Assembly: GCA_016234555.1 (NCBI GenBank)
Contig: JACRBJ010000027.1
Span: 1 to 64,000, forward strand
Reading direction: 5' to 3'
Source: Chloroflexota bacterium
GTDB lineage: Bacteria; Chloroflexota; Anaerolineae; Anaerolineales; Villigracilaceae
DNA length: 64,000 nt
A model generated the notes under the pieces. The model searched no databases. It saw only the letters and a list, made by a program, of their open reading frames with translations, and was not told where the DNA came from. A program made the position numbers and the translations under genes. Shown here one piece after another: positions 49,242-57,942 of this stretch (position 1 is the first letter of the stretch; every line of letters starts with the position of its first letter).

Positions 49242-50999
49242 ATGAAGAAGTATCTTTCCACCGTTGTCCTTGCCACCATCCTGCTTGCGGGCTTGCTGAC
49301 CTTCAACCAATACGGCGACAGTTGGGATGACCGCTCGCTGCAAAAGTACGCCGCCAAATCCCTCAACGCCTACATCACCTTTCCGCAGCAAGGCAAAGTC
49401 AACATCGAACGAGAAGGCCTCGGCTACTACGGTCCCTCCTTCGTGATGACGGTTACCGCACTCTCCAACGCGCTCGACTTCCTCCCCCTCTCCAATCCCG
49501 ACCTGCGCCACCTGCTCTACTTCCTCACCTACTTTGCAGGTGTCGTCGCCTTTCACTCGCTTGCCAAACGCTGGCTAAGCGACCTCCCCGCCCTTGGCGC
49601 CACCGTCCTCTACGCCACCCAACCCCTGCTCTGGGGACACGCCTTCATCAACCCCAAAGACACGCCCTTTCTTTCCCTTTTTTTGATCTCCCTTGCTTTG
49701 GGATTTAATTTTTTTGACAAATTGCCCGCGGAATCTGGTCCACGCCCAAGCCGAATCCAACTACTTTTGACCGCGCTTTGGGTTGGTTCTGTTTTCTCGT
49801 TGTTTGTCTTCACCGAAAGTTTTTACAACCTCATCGCCAGCCTTGTCCAATCCGCGCATTCTGGGAACGCCAACGTCGTCTCGCTGATCGCCTCCGACAT
49901 CCTCACTGCCAATCCAGAGATTTACATCCAAAAATATTTCGTCCTCTTCCTCCGCGCCCGCGCCATCTTCTTCATCCTGTTTACCTGTCTACTTGTTTAC
50001 CTGTACCGCCCGTATTCTGCATTCTTCACTCTCCCTTCTGCATTTCTTCTCGGCTTCACCACCTCCACCCGAATCCTCGGACCCTTTGCCGGCGTCCTCG
50101 TCGCCTGCTACGCCTTGCGGACAAAAGGCAAACGCGCCATTCCATCCCTCATTGCCTACTCCCTCCTCTCCCTCATCTCCACCTATCTCACCTGGCCCTA
50201 CTTGTGGCTGAATCCTGTCGGGCATTTCATCGAAAGTTTCAAGGAAATGTCCCTCTACCCCTGGAAGGGAGTTGTCCTCTTCAACGGCACCAACTACCAA
50301 ATTACCAATTTACCAACGGCATATCTCCCTGTTCTGCTTGCCATCCAGTTGACCGAACCCGTCTGGGCGTTGTCCCTGGTTGGATGGTGGGTATCTATTC
50401 TTCGTAGGGGCGAAGCACGCTTCGCCCATTTGATGGAATCATCCCTGCTATGGTTCGTCCTCCCGTTGACCGCGTTCATCGTCCTGAAAATCGCCCTGTA
50501 CGATAACTTCCGCCAGATCCTCTTCATCCTGCCGCCGATATTTTTAATGGCTGGAGTTGCATTCGAGGCGGTAAAGCAAGTAAAATGGCAAGCCGCGTTG
50601 ATTGGGTTGTGTCTCATTCCAAACCTGCTTGGCATTGTGTCGCTGCATCCTTACGAGTATATTTATTACAACCGTTTCATCGGCGGCGTGGACGGCGCTG
50701 TGGGACGCTTCGAGCTGGATTACTGGGTCACGTCCTACCGCGAGGCGGCGGAGTATATCAACGGCGTGGCTTCGCCGAATGCCAGCATTTGGGTGGAGGG
50801 ACCCGCCAACCTGTTCACCCCGTTCACGCGCGAGGACTTGAAAATCTACTCGCCCAACGAAGCGGAGCGCGCCGAAAGTTATGAATACATCGTGGCGGCA
50901 ACCCGCTACAACTTCGACAAGACCTCCTATCCCGATGCGGAGATTGTATATAAAATCAAGCGCGGCGATGCCGTGCTGACGGTCATCAAAAAACCGTAA
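49242..50999 (+). CDS. GT39-like membrane glycosyltransferase
   Basis: The first helix (STVVLATILLAGLLTFN) is followed by QYGDSWDDRSLQKYA, the acidic loop of PMT/ArnT-type enzymes, then HAFINPKDTPFLSLFL and about ten helices, and a soluble end with GAVGRFELDYWVTSYREAAEY. Near residue 395 LRRGEARFAH is encoded by a repeat-like GGGGCGAAGCACGCTTCGCCC. The ATG at 49242 is preferred to the track start at 49212, which overlaps the GT87 gene. The product (585 residues) probably acts on the same pathway as the GT87 protein. Confidence 0.85.
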   Translation: MKKYLSTVVLATILLAGLLTFNQYGDSWDDRSLQKYAAKSLNAYITFPQQGKVNIEREGLGYYGPSFVMTVTALSNALDFLPLSNPDLRHLLYFLTYFAGVVAFHSLAKRWLSDLPALGATVLYATQPLLWGHAFINPKDTPFLSLFLISLALGFNFFDKLPAESGPRPSRIQLLLTALWVGSVFSLFVFTESFYNLIASLVQSAHSGNANVVSLIASDILTANPEIYIQKYFVLFLRARAIFFILFTCLLVYLYRPYSAFFTLPSAFLLGFTTSTRILGPFAGVLVACYALRTKGKRAIPSLIAYSLLSLISTYLTWPYLWLNPVGHFIESFKEMSLYPWKGVVLFNGTNYQITNLPTAYLPVLLAIQLTEPVWALSLVGWWVSILRRGEARFAHLMESSLLWFVLPLTAFIVLKIALYDNFRQILFILPPIFLMAGVAFEAVKQVKWQAALIGLCLIPNLLGIVSLHPYEYIYYNRFIGGVDGAVGRFELDYWVTSYREAAEYINGVASPNASIWVEGPANLFTPFTREDLKIYSPNEAERAESYEYIVAATRYNFDKTSYPDAEIVYKIKRGDAVLTVIKKP

Positions 51000-51005
51000 A
51001 TTCCT

Positions 51006-51036
51006 GCTCCATCAGAGGCTAAGCCCCCGATGGAGC
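51006..51036. repeat. Intergenic hairpin repeat (copy 5, slightly decayed)
   Basis: GCTCCATC and GATGGAGC arms flank AGAGGCTAAGCCCCC. Two A-C mismatches have arisen in the stem compared with the other four copies. It ends 15 bases before the methyltransferase start. Confidence 0.8.
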
Positions 51037-51051
51037 GAATACAGAGAGAAC

Positions 51052-52917
51052 ATGAACCTATTGGAAATCCTTTCACAAAAAACCTTACTGGCAGACGGCG
51101 CGATGGGAACCATGCTCCACGCGCGCGGCATGAGTTTCGCAAATTGCTTCGACGAACTCAACCTGACCAACCCCGCCGCCGTGGCGGACATTCACCGCGA
51201 ATACATCGAGGCGGGTGCGCAGTTGATCATCACCAACACCTTCGGGGCAAACCGCTTCAAGCTGGGCAAGCACGGATTGGAAAACCGTCTGGTCGAGATC
51301 AACCGCGCAGGAGTGGAACTGGCGCGGCGGGCGGTGGCGGCATCCTTCAAGGAAGGCGTGCTGGTGGCTGGTGACGTGGGTCCGCTGGGCGTGCGCATCG
51401 CCCCGTACGGACGAGTCAAACCCGAAGAGGCACGCGCAGCATTTGCCGAGCAGGTTCAAGCGCTGGCAGATGCCGGCGTGGATTTGATCGTCATCGAGAC
51501 CATGAGCGACCTGTACGAAATTCAGGAAGCCATCCACGCGGCAAAATCGATTGCAGGGGCGGATGGCCGCCCGCCCCTACCTGTCATTGCATCCGTCACC
51601 TTCACCCGCGATGACCGCACCCTCCTCGGCGACTCTCCCTCCCAAGTGGCGCAAAAAATCCACGAGGCGGGTGCAGACGTGATTGGCGTCAACTGTTCTG
51701 GCGGACCATCACAACTGCTCCGCATCCTCAAACAAATGAAACAGGCTGTGCCAGACGGAAAGTTCTGGGTCAAGCCAAACGCGGGCTGGCCCGAACAGGT
51801 GGGCGGACGCATCATGTATCCCGCCGACGCGGAGTACTTCGGCAACTACGCCATTGCCTTCCGCGAGGCGGGCGCAAACATCGTCGGCGGCTGCTGCGGA
51901 ACCACACCCCAACACATCGCCGCGATGAAAAAGGCGTTTGAAGTCACTCCCTTCCAGGCTTCGGAAGTCTTGGAGACTTCGGAAGTCTCAGACATTGAAG
52001 AGACGGACAAAGAGCAGCCCACTCAACTGGCGCAAAAACTTGCGGCGGGGAAATTCTCCATCTGCGTCGAGATGGACCCGCCGCGCGGACTCTCGACTCA
52101 CAAACTGTTGGCGGGCGCGTCCCTGCTCCACGACGCGGGCGCGGACGTTATCAACGTGGCAGATAGCCCGATGGCGCGGATGCGAATGTCCGCGTGGGCG
52201 GTTTGTGATTTGGTCCAGCGCAAAATTGGAGTCGAAACTACCCTGCACTTCCCCACCCGTGGAAGAAATCTTCTGCGCGTGCAAGGCGACCTGCTTGCCG
52301 CTCACGCCATCGGCTTGCGGAATATCTTCGTCGTCATGGGCGACCCGACTTCGATTGGCGACTATCCCGAAGCCACCGACAACTATGATCTTGTCCCGTC
52401 GGGCTTGGTCAAACTCATCAAGCAGGGATTCAACATGGGAGTGGACCACTCCGGCACGAGCATCGGCCAACCGACAAATTTCTTCGTCGGCGCGGCGCTC
52501 AGCCTCTGCCCGAAGGACATGGATAACGAAGTCAAGAACCTGCATCGCAAGGTCAAAGCCGGTGCGGACTTTTTCCTCACCCAGCCCATCTACCGTCCGA
52601 CGGATGGGCCCAACCTGATCCAAGCCTACGAAGCGAAGCACGGCAAGCTGGATAAGCCGATTCTGGCAGACATCCTGCCGCTGGTCAGCCCGAAGCACGT
52701 CAACTTTTTGCACAACGAAGTCCCCGGCGTCTTCATCCCCGACGAGGCACGGCGGCGGATCGAAGAAGCTGGCGACGCGGAGCGCGGCTCAAAGGTTGGC
52801 GTGGAACTGGCTGTCGAGTTGATCCAGCAGATCAAGGGTTGGGCGAGCGGCGTCTATTTCATGCCGCAGTTCCACCGCTACGATATGGTCGCCGACATCA
52901 TCGAAAGGGTCAAATAG
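51052..52917 (+). CDS. Homocysteine S-methyltransferase / methylenetetrahydrofolate reductase fusion
   Basis: Residues about 1-295 are a zinc-type homocysteine methyltransferase: LLADGAMGTMLHARGM, GVNCSGGP, and GGCCGTTPQHI with the paired zinc cysteines. Residues about 325-620 are an MTHFR barrel: SICVEMDPPRGLS, FVVMGDPTSIGDYPEA, DFFLTQPIY. Such YitJ-like bifunctional proteins make and use methyl groups for methionine synthesis. The linker, about 300-325, contains ASEVLETSEV, a repeat-derived peptide also found in hemW. A further repeat-like AGADGRPPLPV lies near 168. AGAGAGAA precedes the ATG. Confidence 0.93.
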   Translation: MNLLEILSQKTLLADGAMGTMLHARGMSFANCFDELNLTNPAAVADIHREYIEAGAQLIITNTFGANRFKLGKHGLENRLVEINRAGVELARRAVAASFKEGVLVAGDVGPLGVRIAPYGRVKPEEARAAFAEQVQALADAGVDLIVIETMSDLYEIQEAIHAAKSIAGADGRPPLPVIASVTFTRDDRTLLGDSPSQVAQKIHEAGADVIGVNCSGGPSQLLRILKQMKQAVPDGKFWVKPNAGWPEQVGGRIMYPADAEYFGNYAIAFREAGANIVGGCCGTTPQHIAAMKKAFEVTPFQASEVLETSEVSDIEETDKEQPTQLAQKLAAGKFSICVEMDPPRGLSTHKLLAGASLLHDAGADVINVADSPMARMRMSAWAVCDLVQRKIGVETTLHFPTRGRNLLRVQGDLLAAHAIGLRNIFVVMGDPTSIGDYPEATDNYDLVPSGLVKLIKQGFNMGVDHSGTSIGQPTNFFVGAALSLCPKDMDNEVKNLHRKVKAGADFFLTQPIYRPTDGPNLIQAYEAKHGKLDKPILADILPLVSPKHVNFLHNEVPGVFIPDEARRRIEEAGDAERGSKVGVELAVELIQQIKGWASGVYFMPQFHRYDMVADIIERVK

Positions 52918-52919
52918 GC

Positions 52920-53342
52920 ATGTGGAGAAATTATCTCCAGCGGATTGTTTTGATCGCCGTTGCGATTCTGGCTATCAAAACAGGCATCGCAAACCTCAGG
53001 TTCGGCATCGGGATATACAGCCACGACGAGGCGGTCACGATCTGGGATGAGCGCCTCGCCAACCTGACCGCACTTATTCCCTTCGAGCGTGGCTTCGTTG
53101 GATATGTTTCGGCGGAGGACATCCCCGGCGCAGTCTTTGAGCCGGACGATGTGGAGGGTGAGTTCGTCCTCACGCAATACGCCATCGCGCCGTTGATCCT
53201 TGTCCGAGGGGCGGAGCAGGAGTGGAACTTGCTGAACCTCGATCCCGAAAGCTACGAGAAGTGGATGCGGGAAAATTCCGCCGAATTCAAGCTTGTCGGC
53301 TCCGGCGGCAGCGTGTATCTGGTGAAGCGGGTGGAGCAATGA
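52920..53342 (+). CDS. Small membrane-anchored protein, function unknown
   Basis: One N-terminal hydrophobic helix (residues about 5-22) is followed by about 115 soluble residues (ERGFVGYVSAEDIPGAVFE, DDVEGEFVLTQYAIAPLI, WNLLNLDPES). I recognise no domain. The ATG at 52920 is two bases after the methyltransferase stop, and the last four bases overlap the next membrane-protein gene, so it is probably translated with the latter and may be its partner. The track start at 52839 lies inside the upstream gene. Confidence 0.75.
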   Translation: MWRNYLQRIVLIAVAILAIKTGIANLRFGIGIYSHDEAVTIWDERLANLTALIPFERGFVGYVSAEDIPGAVFEPDDVEGEFVLTQYAIAPLILVRGAEQEWNLLNLDPESYEKWMRENSAEFKLVGSGGSVYLVKRVEQ

Positions 53343-54721
53343 GCGTTCTAGCCCTCCTGGCATTCAGCCTGCCCGTGTTAACGGGCGTATCAATTACCCA
53401 CATCCTATGGGCTGACAAAAACAATCCGTTCGACTGGATTCTCAAACTATCGTTGGGCATCGGCGTGGGACTTGGCATTTCATCCCTGTCCTATTTTGTG
53501 TACCTGATAATCTTTGCCGGCAGTCCATACTTTTTGTATGTGGAACTGTTATTTCTTTTGGCGGCGCTGGGTGTGGCATACCTGAACTATAGAAACTCAG
53601 CACACATCCCCTCGCCGCGACTGAAGCTCGACCTTCCGCAAATCGCAATCCTGCTGGTCGCGGTGGTTGTGTCTGTCGCCACTTTTCTTGGCGTTGCCAG
53701 TTATGGCTACCAGAGAATTCGCGGCGATTGGGACACGTGGATGATATTCAACCGCTCCGCTCGCTTCCTTTACCGTGCGCCGCAAACCTGGCAGGATGCC
53801 TTCTCACCCGACATGGACCTCGTCTTTCACGCGGACTATCCCCCGCTTGTGGCTTTGAACATCGCCGCCCAGTGGGATGTGCTGGACGAGGAAACGGCAT
53901 TCGTGCCGATGCTTCAGGGACTTCTGTTCTCCTTCGCCACCCTGGGATTATGCTTTGGCGCGCTCACCGGACTCAAGTCACCGGGGCAGGCGGGGCTTGG
54001 CTTGATCCTGCTGGCTGGAGTCAGCTTTCTGCGCGAGGGCGGCAGGCAAACGGCAGACGTGCCACTGGCTTTTTACATGCTCGCCTTCGTCACATTCCTG
54101 TTCTTTTATTATCGTGAAAAAAGAACCATCCTGATGGCTTTCGCCGGCTTCATGGCGGGGCTGGCAGCCTGGACAAAGAACGAAGGCATGTTCTTCCTGC
54201 TTGGGTCTGCTGGCGTCATCACCCTTATCGCACTTTGGCAACGTTCATTCCGGGATGTGCTTTTCTACCTTGTCGGGGCGCTTCTGCCGCTGACCGCAGT
54301 CCTTTATTTCAAATTCCAAATCGCGCCTTCGAGCGAATTCCTCAGCGCCGGGTGGAGTACAATTATCCAGCGCCTGACGGATATGTCCCGTCATCAGATG
54401 ATATTCGGCTCTTTCAAAAATTATTTCCTTCACGGCGGCGGCTGGTATGGCATCGGCATCTTCGTAATCCTGGGCGCGTACCTTCTCCTGTTTTACTCAC
54501 GCAACAGGGAAAACTCCACCGCGGTACTGGCAAGTCTTGCCATCCTTGTGTTGCAGGTCATGGGATACTACCTCGTTTACCTGATCTCCCCCTATGACTT
54601 GAAATGGCACATCGGCTTTTCGCTCGGACGGCTTTTCGACCAGGTCTACCCGGCGGCTGTTCTCGCCGTGCTGGCAGCGACTCGAACTCCGGAGACGGCT
54701 TTCTCATCCACATCGGAATGA
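53339..54721 (+). CDS. Multi-pass membrane protein, probable GT-C glycosyltransferase
   Basis: The 460-residue product has about eleven hydrophobic helices. After the fourth or fifth lies YQRIRGDWDTWMIFNRSARFL, an acidic loop, and FHADYPPLVALNIAAQW, a pattern seen in uncharacterised GT-C-like proteins. No soluble catalytic domain is present. Its ATG overlaps the stop of the small membrane-anchored gene (ATGA), so the two are coupled. The pantothenate kinase gene follows after 12 bases. Confidence 0.72.
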   Translation: MSVLALLAFSLPVLTGVSITHILWADKNNPFDWILKLSLGIGVGLGISSLSYFVYLIIFAGSPYFLYVELLFLLAALGVAYLNYRNSAHIPSPRLKLDLPQIAILLVAVVVSVATFLGVASYGYQRIRGDWDTWMIFNRSARFLYRAPQTWQDAFSPDMDLVFHADYPPLVALNIAAQWDVLDEETAFVPMLQGLLFSFATLGLCFGALTGLKSPGQAGLGLILLAGVSFLREGGRQTADVPLAFYMLAFVTFLFFYYREKRTILMAFAGFMAGLAAWTKNEGMFFLLGSAGVITLIALWQRSFRDVLFYLVGALLPLTAVLYFKFQIAPSSEFLSAGWSTIIQRLTDMSRHQMIFGSFKNYFLHGGGWYGIGIFVILGAYLLLFYSRNRENSTAVLASLAILVLQVMGYYLVYLISPYDLKWHIGFSLGRLFDQVYPAAVLAVLAATRTPETAFSSTSE

Positions 54722-54733
54722 AAAGGTGAACTC

Positions 54734-55510
54734 ATGCTTCTCACCATCGACATCGGCAATACCAACCTGACCCTCGGTCTTTATGAAGGCGAGCAACTCG
54801 GCGCGCACTGGCGTCTCGCCACCGACCACAACCGCATGCCCGATGAATACGGCTTGCAGTTTCTGGGTCTGCTTCAAAACGCGGGCAAAACGCTTGGCGA
54901 CATTCACGGCATCTCACTGGCTTCGGTGGTGCCGCCCCTGACCGGGCGCGTGATCCAAGCCTGTCGCGAATATCTCAGGCAGGAGCCGCTGGTTGTGGAT
55001 GCGGGAGTCAAGACCGGCATCAAAGTCCGCTACGAGGACCCCAAAGCTGTCGGCGCGGATCGCATCTGCGATGCGGTTGCCGTGCTGAAGCTCTACGGCG
55101 GACCCGCCTGCGTGGTGGATTTCGGAACCGCCACCACCTTCAACGCCGTCACCAAAGAGGGCGAATACCTTGGAGGGGCGATCACAGCCGGGGTCAATCT
55201 CGCCGCTGAAAGCTTGTTCACCCGCGCCGCCAAACTGCCTCGCATCGATTTGCAGCGCCCGCCGTCCGTCATCGGGCGCAACACCATCCACGCCATGCAA
55301 TCGGGACTGCTCTTCGGCTACGTCAGCATGGTCGAGGGGATGGTGGCAAGGTTCAAGGTCGAGTTGGGAAGCGGGATGAAGGTCATCGCCACCGGCGGCA
55401 TGGCGGAGGTCATCGCAAAGGAAACCCAGGTCGTGGACTTCATCGCCCCCTGGCTCACGCTCGACGGATTGCAAATGATCTGGGAACTCAATCACCAGCC
55501 GGGAAATTAA
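54734..55510 (+). CDS. coaX: Type III pantothenate kinase
   Basis: The N-terminal phosphate loop LLTIDIGNTNLTLGLYEG, the central GADRICDAVAV and VVDFGTATTFNAV, and the GAITAGVNLAAESLF segment match CoaX of the ASKHA fold. It phosphorylates pantothenate, the first step of coenzyme A synthesis. Length 258 is normal. AAGGTGA is placed at a suitable distance before the ATG. Confidence 0.95.
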   Translation: MLLTIDIGNTNLTLGLYEGEQLGAHWRLATDHNRMPDEYGLQFLGLLQNAGKTLGDIHGISLASVVPPLTGRVIQACREYLRQEPLVVDAGVKTGIKVRYEDPKAVGADRICDAVAVLKLYGGPACVVDFGTATTFNAVTKEGEYLGGAITAGVNLAAESLFTRAAKLPRIDLQRPPSVIGRNTIHAMQSGLLFGYVSMVEGMVARFKVELGSGMKVIATGGMAEVIAKETQVVDFIAPWLTLDGLQMIWELNHQPGN

Positions 55511-55551
55511 TGCTCTCGCGGCGCGAATTTTGAATGAAACAAAGGAATTGA

Positions 55552-56526
55552 ATGAAAAAAGTAGTTATCTTATCTTTGGGGATTTCCATTTTATTGTCTG
55601 CATGTGGGGCAGGTGTGTTTGCCAGGTCGCTTCCAACAGCGACGATCACGGTAACGCCGTCCCCGACCGTCACATCCACCATCACTCCCACCTCCACCAT
55701 CACCCCGACCTTTACCGCGTCGCCCATCCCCACTCCCACCTGGGTTCATCAGGGACCCGATGCCGCGCTTGTGCCGATCATCCTCTATCACCGCATCGCC
55801 GTTTCCCCGGATGAAGGGACTGCCTACAAAAGTCCATATTATGTGAAGCCCGAAATATTCGACCAGGAGATGAAACTCCTGCACGATTGGGGCTACACCA
55901 CCATCACCACCGAGTTGCTGATCAAAGCCATCAAGGAGGGCGCCGACCTGCCGCCGCGTCCCATTGTCATTTCCTTCGATGACGGTCATTTGAACAATTA
56001 CACCGCCGCGTTCCCCATCATGCAAAAATATGGGTTTACAGGCGTGCTGTACATTGTCGGCAATTACATGGGTGCGGAGAATTACATGACCGCCGAACAG
56101 ATCAAGGAAATGGCTGCCGCCGGCTGGGAGGTGGGGAGTCACACCATGAGCCACGCCTACCTGACCTCGCTGGAGCCGCAGCGCCAAAGATATGAGGTGG
56201 TTGAGTCCCGCACGCTGCTGGAGTCCACGCTGGGGGTGCCGGTACTGACCATCGCCTACCCCTTCGGCGTCAGCGACACCGGCGTAGTGGACTACACCCA
56301 ATTTGCCGGTTACATCGGCGGCATGGGCTTGGGGTATACCCACGATCAATTGATAACGAATTTATACAGCTTGCAGCGGCGCGACGTCAAGGGGACCTAC
56401 GACATCAGGCAGTTTGCGTCTTTCCTGCCCTGGCAGGGCGACCCAGCCTTTTTACCGACCAACACACCCACGTCCACGGCAACGCCCTCCCGCACGCCCA
56501 TCCCAACCTACACCTGGGTTCCATGA
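55552..56526 (+). CDS. Polysaccharide deacetylase lipoprotein
   Basis: A lipoprotein signal (VILSLGISILLSACGAG) is followed by a Thr/Pro-rich linker (TPTSTITPTFTASPIPTP) and a NodB-type deacetylase domain: IILYHRI, the Asp pair in VISFDDGH, the metal His pair in GSHTMSHAYLTSL. It likely removes acetyl groups from a cell-surface glycan. The C-terminus repeats a short Thr/Pro segment ending in YTWVP, which mirrors the PTWVH at the end of the first linker. AAAGGAA precedes the ATG. A terminator follows. Confidence 0.9.
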   Translation: MKKVVILSLGISILLSACGAGVFARSLPTATITVTPSPTVTSTITPTSTITPTFTASPIPTPTWVHQGPDAALVPIILYHRIAVSPDEGTAYKSPYYVKPEIFDQEMKLLHDWGYTTITTELLIKAIKEGADLPPRPIVISFDDGHLNNYTAAFPIMQKYGFTGVLYIVGNYMGAENYMTAEQIKEMAAAGWEVGSHTMSHAYLTSLEPQRQRYEVVESRTLLESTLGVPVLTIAYPFGVSDTGVVDYTQFAGYIGGMGLGYTHDQLITNLYSLQRRDVKGTYDIRQFASFLPWQGDPAFLPTNTPTSTATPSRTPIPTYTWVP

Positions 56527-56569
56527 CCTATATGGCGATTTGTCGCCTTTTCCTTTTGCCCCATAAAAA

Positions 56570-56596
56570 AACAGCCACCGTTGAGGTGGCTGTTTT
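56570..56596. terminator. Bidirectional terminator
   Basis: AACAGCCACC and GGTGGCTGTT form a 10-bp stem with a GTTGA loop, with an A-run on the left and TT on the right. It serves both the deacetylase gene and the convergent tRNA gene. Confidence 0.85.
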
Positions 56597-56602
56597 AGGG
56601 AG

Positions 56603-56675
56603 TGCCCCCACGGGAATTCGAATCCCGGTTTAAGCCTTGAGAGGGCTTCGTCCTGGGCCACTAGACGATGGGGGC
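56603..56675 (-). tRNA. tRNA-Glu (anticodon CTC)
   Basis: The minus strand folds as a 73-base cloverleaf. The acceptor stem is GCCCCCA/TGGGGGC, the D arm GTCTAGTGGCCCAGGAC is typical of tRNA-Glu, the anticodon loop CTCTCAA carries CTC, and the T arm is CGGGA-TTCGAAT-TCCCG. The discriminator base is A and is followed by CTC, so the 3' CCA is not encoded and must be added after transcription. Confidence 0.96.
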
Positions 56676-56711
56676 TTGCTTGTGTTGAGCCTGTCGAAAC
56701 AAGCGGGGAGC

Positions 56712-56740
56712 ATTGTATCACCCCTATTTTTAGCCGTCAA
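56712..56740 (-). promoter_or_regulatory. Promoter of tRNA-Glu
   Basis: TTGACG (56735-56740) and TACAAT (56712-56717) on the minus strand are 17 bases apart; start of transcription would be near 56705. A TTGAGCCTGTCGAAA dispersed-repeat word lies between this promoter and the tRNA 5' end. Confidence 0.7.
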
Positions 56741-56772
56741 CGAAAAAGATAACGCAATTTAAAACAGGGGAT

Positions 56773-57558
56773 TTACCGCACGCGGCGTTTCCACTCTTCC
56801 TTCAATTGCAATTCACGCGGACTTAAGCCTGAGTCAAGCGCGAGGAAGTCGGTCAGCAGGCGGTTGAACTGGTTGGGGTTGTCGATCATCGGGAAGTGTC
56901 CCGTGCCTTCGAGGTTGATCTGGTGCATGTGACCCGGCAGCGCCTCCGTTCTTTCCTGGGAGGGTATGGAGATGCCGGGGTCATTGGGACCGTACACAAA
57001 CAGGCATGGCACGCCAAGTCCGCGGATTTCCGGGAAAAGATTCGCATTCGCCTGGATGTCCGCCATCGAGGCGGCAACCGCCCTTGTATCCGCCTTGGCT
57101 GCATCAGAAAGGGCGGCATCGGGGGTGCGCCCGCCCAGCCAGTCCACCAGTTCGGGGATCGGCGCGGTTCTCATACGGGTATGGATCGAAGCGTAGTCAA
57201 AGGGCCAGTTGATCGCCATCATGCGGTCCACAGTTTGGGGCCATTGCTTGAGATATGAAAAAGCAACTGCCGCCCCAAGGTTATGTCCAACCAGCGCGAC
57301 TTTGCCGATTCCCATCTCTTCGAGGAAGCGTTTGATCAGGTCTGCCTGACGGTCCAGGGAATAACGCAGCGGGTCATGCTGGGTGTCGCCAAATCCGAAC
57401 AGGTCGAGCGCATAAGCGCGGAACGACGTGGATGCGATCTGCATGGCGTTAATCCAATATCGCCATGAACCGACCCAGCCATGCAGGAAGATGATGGGGC
57501 GTCCCCGTCCCAAAGCTTCGTAATGCACCATCGAACCGTCAAGTATGATTGCGCTCAT
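56773..57558 (-). CDS. Alpha/beta-hydrolase-fold protein lacking the nucleophile Ser
   Basis: The fold motifs are present: IIFLHGWVGSWRYW, YALDLFGFGDTQ, FVYGPNDPGI with the acid, and GTGHFPMIDNP with the His. The nucleophile elbow, however, reads VGHNLGAA, with Asn in the place of the catalytic Ser. It may therefore be inactive as an esterase or have another chemistry. Its length, 261 residues, is normal. The receiver gene lies nine bases away upstream, so the three genes here may form one leftward operon. Confidence 0.82.
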   Translation of the reverse strand: MSAIILDGSMVHYEALGRGRPIIFLHGWVGSWRYWINAMQIASTSFRAYALDLFGFGDTQHDPLRYSLDRQADLIKRFLEEMGIGKVALVGHNLGAAVAFSYLKQWPQTVDRMMAINWPFDYASIHTRMRTAPIPELVDWLGGRTPDAALSDAAKADTRAVAASMADIQANANLFPEIRGLGVPCLFVYGPNDPGISIPSQERTEALPGHMHQINLEGTGHFPMIDNPNQFNRLLTDFLALDSGLSPRELQLKEEWKRRVR

Positions 57559-57567
57559 CGTTGATTG

Positions 57568-57942
57568 TTATTTTCCAAATTTTGCCAGAATGGTCTTTAC
57601 ACGTTCCGAAAGCTGGTTGGGCGCAAAAGGTTTGAGCAGGTATTCCTCCGCGCCGGCGTCGAGTCCAGTTTGTATTTCGGCGTCCTGTCCCTTGGCGGAA
57701 AGGAATACCACGGGAATGTCCTTGAGTTTTGCATCCGCCTTCATCGCGCGGCAGGCGTCATAGCCGGTCATCTTTGGCATGCGCACATCCATGATGATAA
57801 TGTCGGGAACAATCTGGGAAGCCTGTTGAAGCGCCTCTTCGCCGTTGGAAGTAGCCGTAACCTCATGCCCCGCAAAACGCAGGGTGAAGGCAACAAGTTC
57901 ACGAATATCGGGTTCGTCTTCTGCGATCAAGATTCTTGCCAT
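57568..57942 (-). CDS. Response-regulator receiver protein
   Basis: A single CheY-like receiver of 124 residues: ILIAEDEPDIRELV for the acidic pocket, IIIMDVRMPKMTGYDA with the phospho-Asp, VFLSAKG and LLKPFAP with the conserved Lys. No output domain follows. It starts on the base just before the stop of the giant histidine kinase gene, so it is almost certainly that kinase's partner. Confidence 0.92.
   Translation of the reverse strand: MARILIAEDEPDIRELVAFTLRFAGHEVTATSNGEEALQQASQIVPDIIIMDVRMPKMTGYDACRAMKADAKLKDIPVVFLSAKGQDAEIQTGLDAGAEEYLLKPFAPNQLSERVKTILAKFGK

Noticed and set aside
50290-50320. Repeat-derived insertion ITNLP in the GT39 gene
   Set aside because: The DNA resembles the TTACCAATT words in hemW, but GT39 proteins normally have an FNG...NLP...YLP segment here, so it is probably ordinary coding sequence.
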